Shown: one piece after another, positions 1 to 9,832 of the stretch
Position numbering within the stretch: the stretch's first letter is position 1
Layout: every line of letters begins with the position of its first letter
Source: Oleispira antarctica RB-8
GTDB lineage: Bacteria; Pseudomonadota; Gammaproteobacteria; Pseudomonadales; Oceanobacteraceae
Assembly: GCA_000967895.1 (NCBI GenBank)
Contig: FO203512.1
Span: 473,582 to 537,581 of the forward strand
Direction of reading: 5' to 3'
Length of the DNA: 64,000 nt
Position numbers and translations under genes: made by a program
The notes under the pieces: generated by a model
Seen by the model: only the letters and a program-made list of their open reading frames with translations
Told to the model about the DNA's origin: nothing
Database searches by the model: none

Positions 1-516
1 TTCATCAAGTTGCTGATCCAAGTTTTTGGCAGAATAGGCTTCGATGCGCAAGTCAGGACAGCTCAATGACGCGCACACAATAGCGAAATGAATACGAGGT
101 TCTTTCATCTTTCGCAGAATTTTATGCTCTATAGTATCTAAGCTGATGGTATTAGCGTTTAACATCGCAGCGGGTTTTTGCCAGACAGGGCTAAACCAAG
201 TGCCAATATCGCGGATGCTATGCTTCGGTTTATGATCGGTTATGAGCTTAATGGCAAAGAGATTATAAGTATTAATATAGAACGCCATTTTTTCTTTGCC
301 CTTTAACGTGCTGGGATCAAAGGCGGCTAGACGCTCAAATAATGAAGAGAATGCGGGATCTTTACTGATGGCGTCATAATTCACCAAATTAGTTCGAATC
401 CCAGATCGTTCATCATTTATAATATTTTGCTTGAGTAAGGTGCTGTAGTCAGACCAATCAAAACTGGCTGAGCTGTACTGAGTAACGAAGACTAAGCACA
501 GCAATAAAATACGCAT
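1..516 (-). CDS. DUF547-family secreted protein, 3' end outside window
   Basis: An open frame runs leftward from an ATG at 514-516 and leaves the window without a stop, so only the first 172 residues are visible. It opens with a hydrophobic signal-like stretch (MRILLLCLVFVT). It contains the family landmarks AFYINTYN (about residues 85-95) and IVCASLSCPDL near the visible end, which are typical of DUF547 proteins; their biochemical role is not established. A GGGAG ribosome-binding site lies just upstream of the ATG. It follows the TlpA-like gene after about 80 bp on the same strand and is probably the last visible gene of that operon. The two cysteines in the SLSCP segment suit the thiol theme of its neighbours, but this is only inference. 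Confidence 0.8.
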   Translation of the reverse strand, partial: MRILLLCLVFVTQYSSASFDWSDYSTLLKQNIINDERSGIRTNLVNYDAISKDPAFSSLFERLAAFDPSTLKGKEKMAFYINTYNLFAIKLITDHKPKHSIRDIGTWFSPVWQKPAAMLNANTISLDTIEHKILRKMKEPRIHFAIVCASLSCPDLRIEAYSAKNLDQQLDE

Positions 517-596
517 TTTATGAACTCCCATAGTAATACGACTAATAGTAGAAACGACTACCAGTATAGGTATTACTAGAGGGATTGTCATTGGAC

Positions 597-1124
597 TTAA
601 TCAACGCTGGTAGCGAGTAAGGATTCAATGAGTTGTGTCGTTTCTTCGCTATTCCATTCTCTCTCACCTAGAATGCGCCCGATCAGTTGGCCTTTCTTTC
701 CTATAATAAAAGTAACGGGCAAGGCGGATACTTCATAAATTGTTCCAGCATCTTTTCCTTCTAGTGCAATGGGAAAGTCTAGTTGGTTCTTTGCTATCCA
801 TTTTCGTACCGACTTTTCACGCCCATGATCAACAGAGATAGCAATGATTTCGACATCATCGTTGTGGTATTTCTCTGACAAGGCTTGTAATGACGGCATT
901 TCTAAACGGCACGGTACGCAAAATGTTGCCCAGAAATTTAACAGAACGATCTTACCTTTGTAGTCTGATAGTTTAATCTCTGTTTCAGTCACACCAGGTA
1001 AAGAGAAGTCGGGAGCGAAGATAGCAGGATCTTGAGGGAACTTGTCATAATCTACTCCCGCTTGAACAGGTAGGCCTATGAGGCTGAAACATAACGCACA
1101 GGTTAATGAGGCAAAGTAATTCAT
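597..1124 (-). CDS. TlpA/ResA-like periplasmic thioredoxin
   Basis: This 175-residue protein has an N-terminal signal peptide (about residues 1-22, ending VQA). A thioredoxin/AhpC-TSA fold follows, with active-site motif WATFCVPC (Cys69 and Cys72) and the cis-proline loop SALPV near residue 136. This matches TlpA/ResA-type thiol-disulfide oxidoreductases, which act in the periplasm, often in cytochrome or metallocentre assembly. It starts 5 bp after the stop of the upstream thioredoxin-fold lipoprotein gene, so the two are almost certainly cotranscribed and may be redox partners. The substrate cannot be read from the sequence. Confidence 0.88.
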   Translation of the reverse strand: MNYFASLTCALCFSLIGLPVQAGVDYDKFPQDPAIFAPDFSLPGVTETEIKLSDYKGKIVLLNFWATFCVPCRLEMPSLQALSEKYHNDDVEIIAISVDHGREKSVRKWIAKNQLDFPIALEGKDAGTIYEVSALPVTFIIGKKGQLIGRILGEREWNSEETTQLIESLLATSVD

Positions 1125-1129
1125 CGCTA

Positions 1130-1645
1130 TTAGTCTCTACCTAAGTTGTCTAAAACATTGATTAATCGGGCGCCATTTTTATAGTCTTCGTTTAATATAA
1201 TTTGCTTCTGGTCATTAATAACAATCACTGAGGCCATGGTTGCACTGTATTGCTTCAGTAATGATTGCTTATTATCCACAAGGATTTCTAGGCCTGTATA
1301 ACCGTTAGAGCGCTGCAAAGATCGTGATTGGGATAGATTCGCAGAGACATAATCGACCATATAAAAATGCACATTTCTGTAATTTTCAATGACATGATTT
1401 TTTATATGATTCATATGGTTATCACACAGAGGGCACCACATTGTGAAATAAAGAACCACTGCATCATTGGTCAGTAATTCGTCCTCTAGAGTAATGGTTT
1501 CATTGAGGGTGGTGGTAGCGATAAAGTTTTCACTGGTTTTAGAATCACCCGATCTAAGGTCTTTACTATCGGGTGTAAGATCTTCCAAGCAGCCTGTTAA
1601 TAAACTCAGGGCAGCACAAAAAGAAATGAGTTTAATTAAATGCAT
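1130..1645 (-). CDS. Thioredoxin-fold lipoprotein with CPLC motif
   Basis: The 171-residue product has a lipoprotein signal peptide with lipobox LLTGC (Cys19). A polar linker follows, then a thioredoxin-like domain with TMWCPLC (Cys71 and Cys74). The region where a cis-proline is expected reads ATMASVIVI, without the usual Pro, which is unusual for a working thioredoxin and may alter substrate release. The start overlaps the end of the upstream barrel-like gene by 14 bp, suggesting translational coupling. Membrane anchoring is inferred from the lipobox. It may work with the TlpA-like protein encoded next. Confidence 0.8.
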   Translation of the reverse strand: MHLIKLISFCAALSLLTGCLEDLTPDSKDLRSGDSKTSENFIATTTLNETITLEDELLTNDAVVLYFTMWCPLCDNHMNHIKNHVIENYRNVHFYMVDYVSANLSQSRSLQRSNGYTGLEILVDNKQSLLKQYSATMASVIVINDQKQIILNEDYKNGARLINVLDNLGRD

Positions 1646-2663
1646 AGCTAAAGCCTAAAGTATAAATATCAGTTGCGGAAAAGTTCTTACCCCGATCATC
1701 ATCCATAAAAGCATGGCTCCATGTTAATTTATACACATAGCGCAAATCGGCGCTGGCATAAGACGTGGTTAGTGCAGATGACTGTTTTTTCATTTCGGAG
1801 CTGGAGTTGCTTAGGTTGCCTATTCTTCCAGCATCCTCGCGTAAGTCTGAAATAGCTGCAGTAAAGGTTACAGTGTCAAGATCTTCTAGAAAGACAGTAT
1901 ACCCAGTAGAGAAGGAAATAAACTTTCTATCGCCTAAGCGCTTAGTATAAGGATCAACGGGCTTGCCAGACTCCTGGTTAACAGAGCGTGCTAAATATTT
2001 TCCATAAGACCCTTGCAGCATCACGGTAAAAGGATAGACCGTTTTCTCAATGATCATATTGGCGTCAACGCGATAAAAACCACGACCCGTTATTTCAAAA
2101 CTATCACTGACACTGTCACCGTATTCTGAATTTCCTGTCGGTACGGTTAACGTACCGCCAAGATAAATCGATGGTTTGAGGTCGGCAATAGAGTTTACTT
2201 GATATACACAGGTAACTCGGTCAAACGCTTCGTACCAAAAGCTTACGTTCGCATCACCAAAGCCATTATCTTGTGATGATACTCCCGGATACTGATTGTC
2301 GTTCCATACGTACGGTAAAATAATACTCGCTTGCCAGTTATTGGCCAGACGCTGTGCATAACCTAGGTTGAGTCTATATTGGTTTAAGTCAGCGCCTTTG
2401 GGATCTTTGACATAATCACCATCATTATTCCAAGAGCCTTTGTAGTCTTCGATATCAAAAGAGACATCCAGCATTTTCTTGCCGAACTTAGGTAAGACTA
2501 AAGAGCTGGCATTACCACCTCCGCAGCAAGAGGCTGCGAAAGCGGAAGATGCAGTGAATAAAGACAGCGCTAAGATGGTTGAGCTAGCGGCTAAATAACC
2601 GCGGGTTCTAGCTCTGGGCTTTAGAGAGATCATTATTCTTGGTGCTGATATTGATATTGTCAT
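1632..2663 (-). CDS. Outer-membrane beta-barrel-like protein with N-terminal CCGGG motif
   Basis: The 343-residue protein has a long n-region and a hydrophobic signal segment ending AFA (about residue 43). The mature N-terminus would then read ASCCGGGNASS (Cys46 and Cys47). The rest alternates polar and aromatic residues in the manner of a beta-barrel and ends in an aromatic-rich strand (GFSYAFN), which supports outer-membrane location. I do not recognise a characterised family. The start overlaps the stop of the upstream lipoprotein gene in a TAATG arrangement. The Cys-Cys-Gly-Gly motif recurs in the divergently encoded 60-residue protein. A metal- or thiol-related role is inference. Confidence 0.72.
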   Translation of the reverse strand: MTISISAPRIMISLKPRARTRGYLAASSTILALSLFTASSAFAASCCGGGNASSLVLPKFGKKMLDVSFDIEDYKGSWNNDGDYVKDPKGADLNQYRLNLGYAQRLANNWQASIILPYVWNDNQYPGVSSQDNGFGDANVSFWYEAFDRVTCVYQVNSIADLKPSIYLGGTLTVPTGNSEYGDSVSDSFEITGRGFYRVDANMIIEKTVYPFTVMLQGSYGKYLARSVNQESGKPVDPYTKRLGDRKFISFSTGYTVFLEDLDTVTFTAAISDLREDAGRIGNLSNSSSEMKKQSSALTTSYASADLRYVYKLTWSHAFMDDDRGKNFSATDIYTLGFSYAFN

Positions 2664-3652
2664 TACATATCCATGCCCGATATATCATCTGAAGACATCT
2701 CGTTCGAAGAAAGGATGAATATGGCGCTGGCATTGCTCTCACCATCATCAATTTCACCATCGGTGGTTTTTAGTTCGCCATTGACTGATAGCGAAACATA
2801 AAAAGTATCGACTAAGCTTGTCATGTTGGCCGATTTCCAAATCCCTTCACCTTGAGAGGTTGCCACTTCCCAATGAGTGTTATCAGTACTTACCTTAACA
2901 ACAACGTCACTCATGGAATTAATGGCTAACTCTCCATCAGAATTTTCATTGAGAATTAAACCTTCAGTTATTGCAGGAAAATTATTCATTGATTCTTTAG
3001 CGGCAATAAATAATTCAACAGAGCGGTTCTCTCCCATTCCTGTAATACCATTATTAAAAATAAAGTAGGTACGAGGTGTGGTTGTTGTTTGTTCCATTGG
3101 CATCGACGCCATCGGCATGATCATAGAAGGCATTTGATCATCAATGCCGCCTTTTAACTTAGCAAGTGTGGTATCACCCATCGCCATCTTAACGGCAGGA
3201 GAGAATTGAATGTCTTCGTCAGTCTCAGGCAGTGAGAAGTCAATATTCCAAGTGCCCATAGAATCACCATTTGCCATGACAGAAGCCATAATGAAGTAAA
3301 CAGTACATTCAGCATTGCCGTCAGCGTCGGTTTCTGTGCAGCCAGTATGGGGTGTACTGTGTTTATGGCCGCCTGCCATTGTCATCATGGGGGCCATTGT
3401 AGGAGTAAAACCACTGACGGGATCAGAATCACTATTAGTCGTTATATTTACGGGAAAAATATTTTGTCCAACCCGAGCGCCTTTGTCAGGCAGCGAAATG
3501 GTAAAAGTATGAGGCGTAACTGTATAAGAGAATGTTGTTTTTTCTTTCTCCTGACCTGAGTCAGAAGAGGAGTCATCCCCACCGCAAGCCATAAGAATGC
3601 AAGTGGTTAATGCGGTAATGGTCGCTTTCACGAAGGTGTTAGGTTTGAACAT
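2663..3652 (-). CDS. Met/His-containing lipoprotein, first gene of the CCGG operon
   Basis: The ATG at 3650-3652 is chosen because it has a GAGG ribosome-binding site about 9 bp upstream and yields a lipoprotein signal peptide with lipobox LMAC (Cys23). A longer frame starting upstream would bury this signal. The 329-residue product has an acidic Ser/Asp linker and then a central region with clustered Met and His (around APMMTMAGGHKH and MPSMIMPMASMPM), suggestive of copper or other soft-metal binding. The C-terminal half looks beta-rich. Function is unknown. It is the first gene of a tightly coupled operon with barrel-like and thioredoxin-like proteins, downstream of an FNR-type box. Confidence 0.7.
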   Translation of the reverse strand: MFKPNTFVKATITALTTCILMACGGDDSSSDSGQEKEKTTFSYTVTPHTFTISLPDKGARVGQNIFPVNITTNSDSDPVSGFTPTMAPMMTMAGGHKHSTPHTGCTETDADGNAECTVYFIMASVMANGDSMGTWNIDFSLPETDEDIQFSPAVKMAMGDTTLAKLKGGIDDQMPSMIMPMASMPMEQTTTTPRTYFIFNNGITGMGENRSVELFIAAKESMNNFPAITEGLILNENSDGELAINSMSDVVVKVSTDNTHWEVATSQGEGIWKSANMTSLVDTFYVSLSVNGELKTTDGEIDDGESNASAIFILSSNEMSSDDISGMDM

Positions 3653-3675
3653 GTCGATATGCCTCGGTTTAATTT

Positions 3676-3724
3676 CTGCAATCACTATAAAGGTTTCGTG
3701 ATGTTGTTTTTTGATGAGAATCAA
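3676..3724 (-). promoter_or_regulatory. FNR/Anr-type promoter of the leftward CCGG operon
   Basis: A perfect FNR-type palindrome TTGAT-GAGA-ATCAA occupies 3711-3724. On the minus strand a -10-like TATAGT lies at 3684-3689, which predicts a transcript start near 3677. The box centre is then about 41 bp upstream, the classical position for class II activation. The lipoprotein start codon follows at 3652. FNR/Anr dependence is inferred from the motif and spacing. Confidence 0.65.
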
Positions 3725-3849
3725 TAAGGTGAAAAATAGCAATCATACTTCTAATTGAGTAGTGACAAATTGTCGCACTTGGCTTCTTTATCGGTATTTA
3801 AACTATAAAAAATGACTTAGATTATGTTTTTTATTAACAGTCATTAGCA

Positions 3850-3898
3850 GTGATGTGCATCAAGATCGTGATGTGGGAGTGGCTCTATTATGAAGGTT
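3850..3898 (+). promoter_or_regulatory. FNR/Anr-type promoter of the small CCGGCGG gene
   Basis: GTGAT-GTGC-ATCAA at 3850-3863 matches the FNR consensus with one substitution in the left half. TATTAT at 3886-3891 is a good -10, placing the start near 3898 and the box centre at about -41.5. The small gene starts at 3930. Together with the perfect box at 3711-3724 this suggests that both divergent units respond to low oxygen. Confidence 0.55.
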
Positions 3899-3929
3899 CT
3901 AAAATATTGCTTAGATTAGGAGAGTTAGT

Positions 3930-4112
3930 ATGAGTCATTGCTGTGGTGGTTGTGGTGGAGAAGATCCATCAAAGAAAAAAACGAATGTTGTGAGCGAAGT
4001 TGAAGAACAAAAATCTAGCGAAAAAAAAATGAACGAAGCAAAATCTAAAAACGATACTAAAGTGGGTACGTGGCAGCCTGAAAAAAATAACGTTTTTAAA
4101 GTGCCCGATTAG
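3930..4112 (+). CDS. Small Cys-rich cytoplasmic protein, MSHCCGGCGG N-terminus
   Basis: This 60-residue protein has no signal peptide. It begins MSHCCGGCGGED, with Cys4, Cys5 and Cys8, followed by a Lys/Glu/Ser-rich, probably disordered tail. A GGAG ribosome-binding site (in TTAGGAGAG) lies about 8 bp upstream of the ATG. I do not recognise a characterised family. The N-terminal Cys cluster could bind a metal or take part in thiol chemistry, and it echoes the CCGGG start of the barrel-like protein in the divergent operon. The gene has an FNR-type promoter and is followed by a terminator. Confidence 0.7.
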   Translation: MSHCCGGCGGEDPSKKKTNVVSEVEEQKSSEKKMNEAKSKNDTKVGTWQPEKNNVFKVPD

Positions 4113-4169
4113 TACAGAACGATACTGAAGTTGAGTAATTTATTTGGGTAATTTCTGGGGTAGCCCAGC

Positions 4170-4199
4170 AGCTTTAATTTAATCGATTAAATTAAAGCT
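4170..4199. repeat. Perfect 30-bp AT-rich palindrome
   Basis: The two halves (AGCTTTAATTTAATC and its complement) form a perfect inverted repeat with no spacer, between the convergent ends of the small Cys-rich gene and gatB. It lies directly before the terminator hairpin. It may simply extend termination or act as a protein-binding site. Confidence 0.6.
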
Positions 4200-4201
4200 A
4201 T

Positions 4202-4239
4202 AAAAAAGCCGCATACTAAAAATAGAATGCAGCTTTTTT
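4202..4239. terminator. Bidirectional rho-independent terminator
   Basis: An A-run, then a stem of roughly AAAAAAGCCGCAT against ATGCAGCTTTTTT (one mismatch), then a T-run. It separates the convergent small Cys-rich gene and gatB and can serve both. Confidence 0.7.
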
Positions 4240-4275
4240 ACGCAGTAAAACTGAACACGGCTAATCGAATAGGTG

Positions 4276-5727
4276 TTAACCCAGCTCGTTCAACTTCTGT
4301 TTCAATACTTCCATTACAACTTGAGGGTTAACACCCTTAGCGGCTTTACGAGTCGCACCAATGAATGGCCCAATCGCTTTGGCACGTTTATCTTCAGGCG
4401 TACTCAAGTAAGCTTCAACCAGTTTAGGATTGTCGGCCAATACTTGGGCAACTACTTCTTCAATCGCTGATGTGTCCGATACTTGCTTAAGGCCTAGTTG
4501 GTCGATGAGTTGATCAACGTTAGAGCCTTTGCCCTGCCAAATTGCATTAAAGACTTCTTTGGCGCCATCGTTTGAAATGTCGTTGCCTTTAACATTCTTC
4601 AAGATGGCACCTAGTTGTTGGGCGCTGACGGGAATGTCGCTGATGCTGATTTCATTTTTGTTCAATGCGGCAGAAAGATCACCCATAACCCAGTTAGCGG
4701 TCATCTTGTAGTCGCCAGCAATCTCTGCTGCCACTTCAAAATAATCAGCCATTTCACGGCTAGCCGCGAGCACACTGGCGTTATAAGCAGAAAGGCCATG
4801 CTCAGATTCAAAGCGGGCTTTTTTCTGTTCTGGCAATTCAGGCAAGGTTGCGCGAATCGCTTCAACATACTCTTCGTCGATGATGACTGGCAACAAATCA
4901 GGATCAGGGAAGTAGCGATAATCGTTTTCTACTTCTTTAGAGCGCATGCTGCGAGTTTCGTTTTTATCGGCATCAAATAAACGAGTTTCTTGCTTGATGC
5001 TGCCACCGTCTTCAAGAATGTCTATCTGACGTTCGATCTCAACTTCAATTGCGCGCTCTACGTTTTTAAACGAGTTAACGTTTTTAATCTCTGTGCGTGT
5101 GCCTAACTTTTCTTCGCCTTTAGGGCGCAAAGAAACGTTACAGTCACAACGCATAGACCCTTGTGATAAGTTGCCATCACAAATGCCTAAATACATCACA
5201 ATGCTTTGCATTTTGCGGAAGTAAGCAGACGCTTCTTTCGACGAGCGTAATTCAGGTTCAGAGACAATTTCGATTAGCGGTGTACCACAACGGTTTAAAT
5301 CGATACCCGATTGGCCATCGAAACCTTCGTGCACCGATTTACCCGCATCTTCTTCAAGGTGTGCACGCGTTACGTTAATGCGACGCGACTTACCTTCACC
5401 CAAATCGATATCAATATGACCCATGCCAACGATGGGTTCGTGCAGCTGAGTAATTTGGTAGCCTTTTGGCGAATCAGGATAAAAGTAGTTCTTACGATCG
5501 AATACCGACTTCATGCCAATTTCCGCATCAATCGCTAGGCCAAACTTAACCGCCATGCGTAATGCTTCTTCGTTAAATACCGGCAAAACACCCGGTAAAC
5601 CCAAGTCATAAATATTGGCTTGAGTATTTGCATCTGCGCCGTATTCAGTACTTGAACCGGAGAAAATTTTTGATTTTGTAGCCAACTGAGCGTGAATCTC
5701 AAGGCCAATTACCACTTCCCATTCCAT
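4276..5727 (-). CDS. gatB: Aspartyl/glutamyl-tRNA amidotransferase subunit B
   Basis: The 483-residue protein starts [15 protein letters not shown], the family signature for GatB. It carries the kinase/cradle domain with the [15 protein letters not shown] and [13 protein letters not shown] segments, and ends with the helical GatB/YqeY tail ([14 protein letters not shown]). It activates misacylated Glu-tRNA-Gln or Asp-tRNA-Asn so that ammonia from GatA can amidate it. It is the last gene of gatCAB, 12 bp after gatA. Confidence 0.97.
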   Translation of the reverse strand: MEWEVVIGLEIHAQLATKSKIFSGSSTEYGADANTQANIYDLGLPGVLPVFNEEALRMAVKFGLAIDAEIGMKSVFDRKNYFYPDSPKGYQITQLHEPIVGMGHIDIDLGEGKSRRINVTRAHLEEDAGKSVHEGFDGQSGIDLNRCGTPLIEIVSEPELRSSKEASAYFRKMQSIVMYLGICDGNLSQGSMRCDCNVSLRPKGEEKLGTRTEIKNVNSFKNVERAIEVEIERQIDILEDGGSIKQETRLFDADKNETRSMRSKEVENDYRYFPDPDLLPVIIDEEYVEAIRATLPELPEQKKARFESEHGLSAYNASVLAASREMADYFEVAAEIAGDYKMTANWVMGDLSAALNKNEISISDIPVSAQQLGAILKNVKGNDISNDGAKEVFNAIWQGKGSNVDQLIDQLGLKQVSDTSAIEEVVAQVLADNPKLVEAYLSTPEDKRAKAIGPFIGATRKAAKGVNPQVVMEVLKQKLNELG

Positions 5728-5739
5728 GATAGCGTCCTC

Positions 5740-7194
5740 TTATTTTAAGCCCGTTGGAGTTTGAGTATGCCAGTCAGTCGCATTCTGAAATTGATGCGCG
5801 CAGTTTAATAAACGGCTCTCATCAAAATAGTTACCGATTAACTGCAAGCCGACAGGAAGATCATTGATCATACCTGCGGGAACCGACATGCCTGGAAGAC
5901 CGGCTAAGTTAGTTGCAAGAGTAAATATATCTTCTAAGTACATGCTGACGGGGTCTTTGCTTTTCTCACCAAACTTAAACGCAGGGCTAGGAGCAACAGG
6001 ACTCATAATGACGTCTACATCGTTAAACGCTGCAACGAAATCATTTTTAATTAAGCGACGAACTTGCTGTGCTTTTTTATAATATGCGTCATAAAAGCCC
6101 GCAGATAATGCATAAGAACCCAACATGATACGGCGCTGAACTTCGTCACCAAAACCTTCACTGCGTGAACGCTTGTAAAGGTCTTCGATATTTTTTGGAT
6201 CTTCGCAGCGATGACCAAAACGAACGCCATCCATACGAGATAAATTGGCAGAACATTCAGATGGTGCAATCACGTAATAAGCAGGAACACATAAATGAGT
6301 ATTCGGTAAGCTAATTTCTTTTAGCGTCGCGCCCATTTTTTCGTATTCTTTAATCGCATCTTGAATGGTTTGCGCCATTGCAGGATCAAGATCGGAGCTG
6401 AAATATTCTTTTGGCAAACCAATCGTCATGCCTTTCACTGATTTATTCAAATCAGCGCGATAATCGGGCACAGCACGATCGATGCTGGTGGAGTCTTTTT
6501 TATCAAAGCCAGCCATCACGTTCAGCATCATTGCCGCATCTTCAGCGTTGCGAGCAATGGGGCCGCCTTGGTCAAGGCTAGAAGCGTAAGACACCATGCC
6601 GAAGCGGGAAACGCGGCCGTAAGTAGGCTTAATACCCGTTACACCACAAAAAGATGCGGGTTGACGAATTGAACCGCCGGTATCGGTAGCGGTAATGCCC
6701 GGAGCTAAGCGTGCTGCAACAGCCGCCGCTGAACCGCCGGAAGAACCACCCGGAACATGCTCTTCGTTCCACGGATTTTTAACTGCACCGTAAAACGAGC
6801 TTTCGCTAGAAGAACCCATGGCGAATTCGTCCATATTGGTTTTACCCAAAGAGACAGCACCGACCTTGTTGAAATTATCGGCAACGGTAGCGTCATACGG
6901 TGCGATGAACTTGTCTAACATCTTCGAGCCGCAACTGGTGCGAACACCTTCGGTGCAGAAGATATCTTTGTGTGCCATCGGCACACCCGTCCATTCGTTA
7001 GCATTACCCGCCGCGCGTAATTCGTCTGCCGCTTTTGCTTGGGTCAGAGCTTGCTCGTCGGTCACGGTAATAAAACTATTGTATTGGCCGTCTAAATTTT
7101 TAATGCGATCCAGAAAATGCTGAGTGACTTCAACACTTGAATATTCGCCGGCTTGTAAATCTTGAGAGATTTGAGCCAAGGTTTTGTTATGCAT
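5740..7194 (-). CDS. gatA: Aspartyl/glutamyl-tRNA amidotransferase subunit A
   Basis: This 484-residue amidase-signature protein has the Ser-cisSer-Lys triad visible as Lys76 (PMAHKDIF), Ser151 (in the [10 protein letters not shown] motif) and Ser175 ([10 protein letters not shown]). It hydrolyses glutamine and supplies ammonia to GatB in the transamidation of misacylated tRNA. It sits between gatC and gatB in a leftward operon, 25 bp after gatC. Length is normal for the family. Confidence 0.97.
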   Translation of the reverse strand: MHNKTLAQISQDLQAGEYSSVEVTQHFLDRIKNLDGQYNSFITVTDEQALTQAKAADELRAAGNANEWTGVPMAHKDIFCTEGVRTSCGSKMLDKFIAPYDATVADNFNKVGAVSLGKTNMDEFAMGSSSESSFYGAVKNPWNEEHVPGGSSGGSAAAVAARLAPGITATDTGGSIRQPASFCGVTGIKPTYGRVSRFGMVSYASSLDQGGPIARNAEDAAMMLNVMAGFDKKDSTSIDRAVPDYRADLNKSVKGMTIGLPKEYFSSDLDPAMAQTIQDAIKEYEKMGATLKEISLPNTHLCVPAYYVIAPSECSANLSRMDGVRFGHRCEDPKNIEDLYKRSRSEGFGDEVQRRIMLGSYALSAGFYDAYYKKAQQVRRLIKNDFVAAFNDVDVIMSPVAPSPAFKFGEKSKDPVSMYLEDIFTLATNLAGLPGMSVPAGMINDLPVGLQLIGNYFDESRLLNCAHQFQNATDWHTQTPTGLK

Positions 7195-7219
7195 AATGTG
7201 TCCTTAATTCTTAGCTCTG

Positions 7220-7507
7220 TTATTCAACAACTTTCGGTACTAAATAGTGACCATTGGCGGTGCTTGGAGCAATCTTTTGGAATTTTTCACGTTGATTAAC
7301 TTCCGTCACGACATCGGCACGTAAGCGTTGCACAGCATCCATTGGGTGTGCCATTGGCTCAACACCTGTGGTATCAACGGCTTGTAGCTGGTCGACTAAA
7401 TCCAGAACATTGGATAAGTTGGTTTGAAATTCTGTGATGCTTTTTTCGTCTATCTGCAAGCGCGAAAGATCGGCGATTGCGAGAACCTGAGTCGTGTCCA
7501 AAGACAT
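7220..7507 (-). CDS. gatC: Aspartyl/glutamyl-tRNA amidotransferase subunit C
   Basis: The 95-residue protein matches GatC over its length: N-terminal helix (VLAIADLSRLQID), the PMAHPMDAVQRLRADVV segment and the C-terminal YLVPKVVE. It stabilises the GatA-GatB complex. It is the first gene of gatCAB and is divergent from mreB across about 290 bp, which must hold both promoters. Confidence 0.95.
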   Translation of the reverse strand: MSLDTTQVLAIADLSRLQIDEKSITEFQTNLSNVLDLVDQLQAVDTTGVEPMAHPMDAVQRLRADVVTEVNQREKFQKIAPSTANGHYLVPKVVE

Positions 7508-7740
7508 GGGTTTACTCCACTATTTATGCAGGTACTTAATTAGGTACTAATGCCAGTTCGGGGACTGGCTACCAAGGGCATATTTAAAGGCGATAAGTTA
7601 CCACATATAGTCGTAGGATTTTAGCGCTTATTGATTCAAGGGCGTCTCAGGACAAACTAACTTGGCAATTAATGCATAACATGTGATATAGGAGCTTGCC
7701 GAAAGCCTGCGCCATTGCTAGAGTTACGACAATTTTGTAG

Positions 7741-8835
<1,095 letters not shown>

Positions 8836-8896
8836 ATACAGAAAACTTTTCTGTATTCTGCTCAAACGGCTACAAGCGTGATTTTATCGCGCTTTT
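8836..8896 (+). terminator. Two hairpins between mreB and mreC
   Basis: Just after the mreB stop is a hairpin with 10-bp arms (ATACAGAAAA / TTTTCTGTAT, one-base spacer, 8836-8856). A second lies at 8876-8896 (GCGTGAT / ATCGCGC followed by TTTT). The second resembles a weak terminator. It may reduce readthrough so that MreB is made in excess of MreC and MreD. Confidence 0.4.
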
Positions 8897-8953
8897 AGCC
8901 TTTTAAACCTTATCCTGTAACCGCTTTCCTTGTATAGTTGAACGATACGTGGA

Positions 8954-9832
8954 TTGAAAAAGGATCAGGTTATTAAATCCCCTATTGAAATAACCCCATT
9001 ACATGCTTCGCGCTTGGTCGGCATTCTTTGTTTATCTATCGCTCTTATGTGGTTCGATAATCATAGTCAGCACTTTAAACCTGTACGCTATGCATTGGGT
9101 TATGCCCTTTACCCTTTACATCTCATTGCTTCTACGCCTTCTGTGCTTATGGATTGGTTTGGCGATTCTGCTAAAAGCCGACAACAGCTTGAGCTTGATA
9201 ACGCTGAACTGTCGGCGCGTAATTTAATTCTTGGGCAAAAAATACAACGCCTTATTTCTTTAGAAGCCGAAAATATTGAGCTGCGTGAATTACTGGGTGC
9301 TTCTGATCGCATAAGTGAAAGTGTCATTGTCGCTGAGTTAGTCTCGGTCGACCCTGATCCGTTCAGTCAGCAAATTGTTATTAACAAAGGCAGCGAAGAT
9401 AAGGTTTTTATTGGTCAGCCTGTATTGGACAGTCATGGTCTCATGGGGCAGGTGATTGATGTTTTACCTCATAGTAGCCGAATTTTATTAATTGCCGATT
9501 CAAACCATGCGATTCCTGTGCAGGTTAACCGCAATGGTGTGCGAGCTATTGCCGTAGGGTCAGGCCAGTTGGGTGATCTTAATTTAATCTACGTGCCTGA
9601 TACAGCCGACATCGAAGTCGGTGATTCATTAGTCAGTTCAGGTTTAGGTAATCGTTACCCTCGAGGTTATCCGGTAGCGAAGGTTGCCAAAATAGAACAT
9701 TTCCCCGGTAAAGCGTTTGCGGTTGTTACCGCTACACCGAGTGCAAAATTGGATAGAAGCCGTCACATGCTATTGGTCTTCAGTGAAAATGCGAGTCATG
9801 TGCCCCCGAAAACATTATGGGAGCAAAAGTGA
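8954..9832 (+). CDS. mreC: Rod-shape-determining protein MreC
   Basis: The 292-residue protein has a cytoplasmic N-terminus, one membrane segment (about residues 22-36), a coiled coil (about residues 70-110, rich in Leu/Glu) and the beta-rich MreC domain (QIVINKGSEDKVFIGQPVLDSHGLMGQV). It links MreB to the elongasome in the periplasm. The only plausible start in place is a TTG at 8954; a GTG just upstream runs into a stop. It overlaps mreD in a TGATG junction. Confidence 0.93.
   Translation: MKKDQVIKSPIEITPLHASRLVGILCLSIALMWFDNHSQHFKPVRYALGYALYPLHLIASTPSVLMDWFGDSAKSRQQLELDNAELSARNLILGQKIQRLISLEAENIELRELLGASDRISESVIVAELVSVDPDPFSQQIVINKGSEDKVFIGQPVLDSHGLMGQVIDVLPHSSRILLIADSNHAIPVQVNRNGVRAIAVGSGQLGDLNLIYVPDTADIEVGDSLVSSGLGNRYPRGYPVAKVAKIEHFPGKAFAVVTATPSAKLDRSRHMLLVFSENASHVPPKTLWEQK

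Noticed and set aside
3315..3559. Plus-strand small frames inside the lipoprotein gene
   Set aside because: They lie antisense to a gene with a clear lipoprotein signal and operon context; no ribosome-binding sites stand out.
6051..6269. Small frames opposite or inside gatA, yhdP, mgtE, murA and other core genes
   Set aside because: They are fully contained in genes with clear family matches and have no start signals or recognisable domains.
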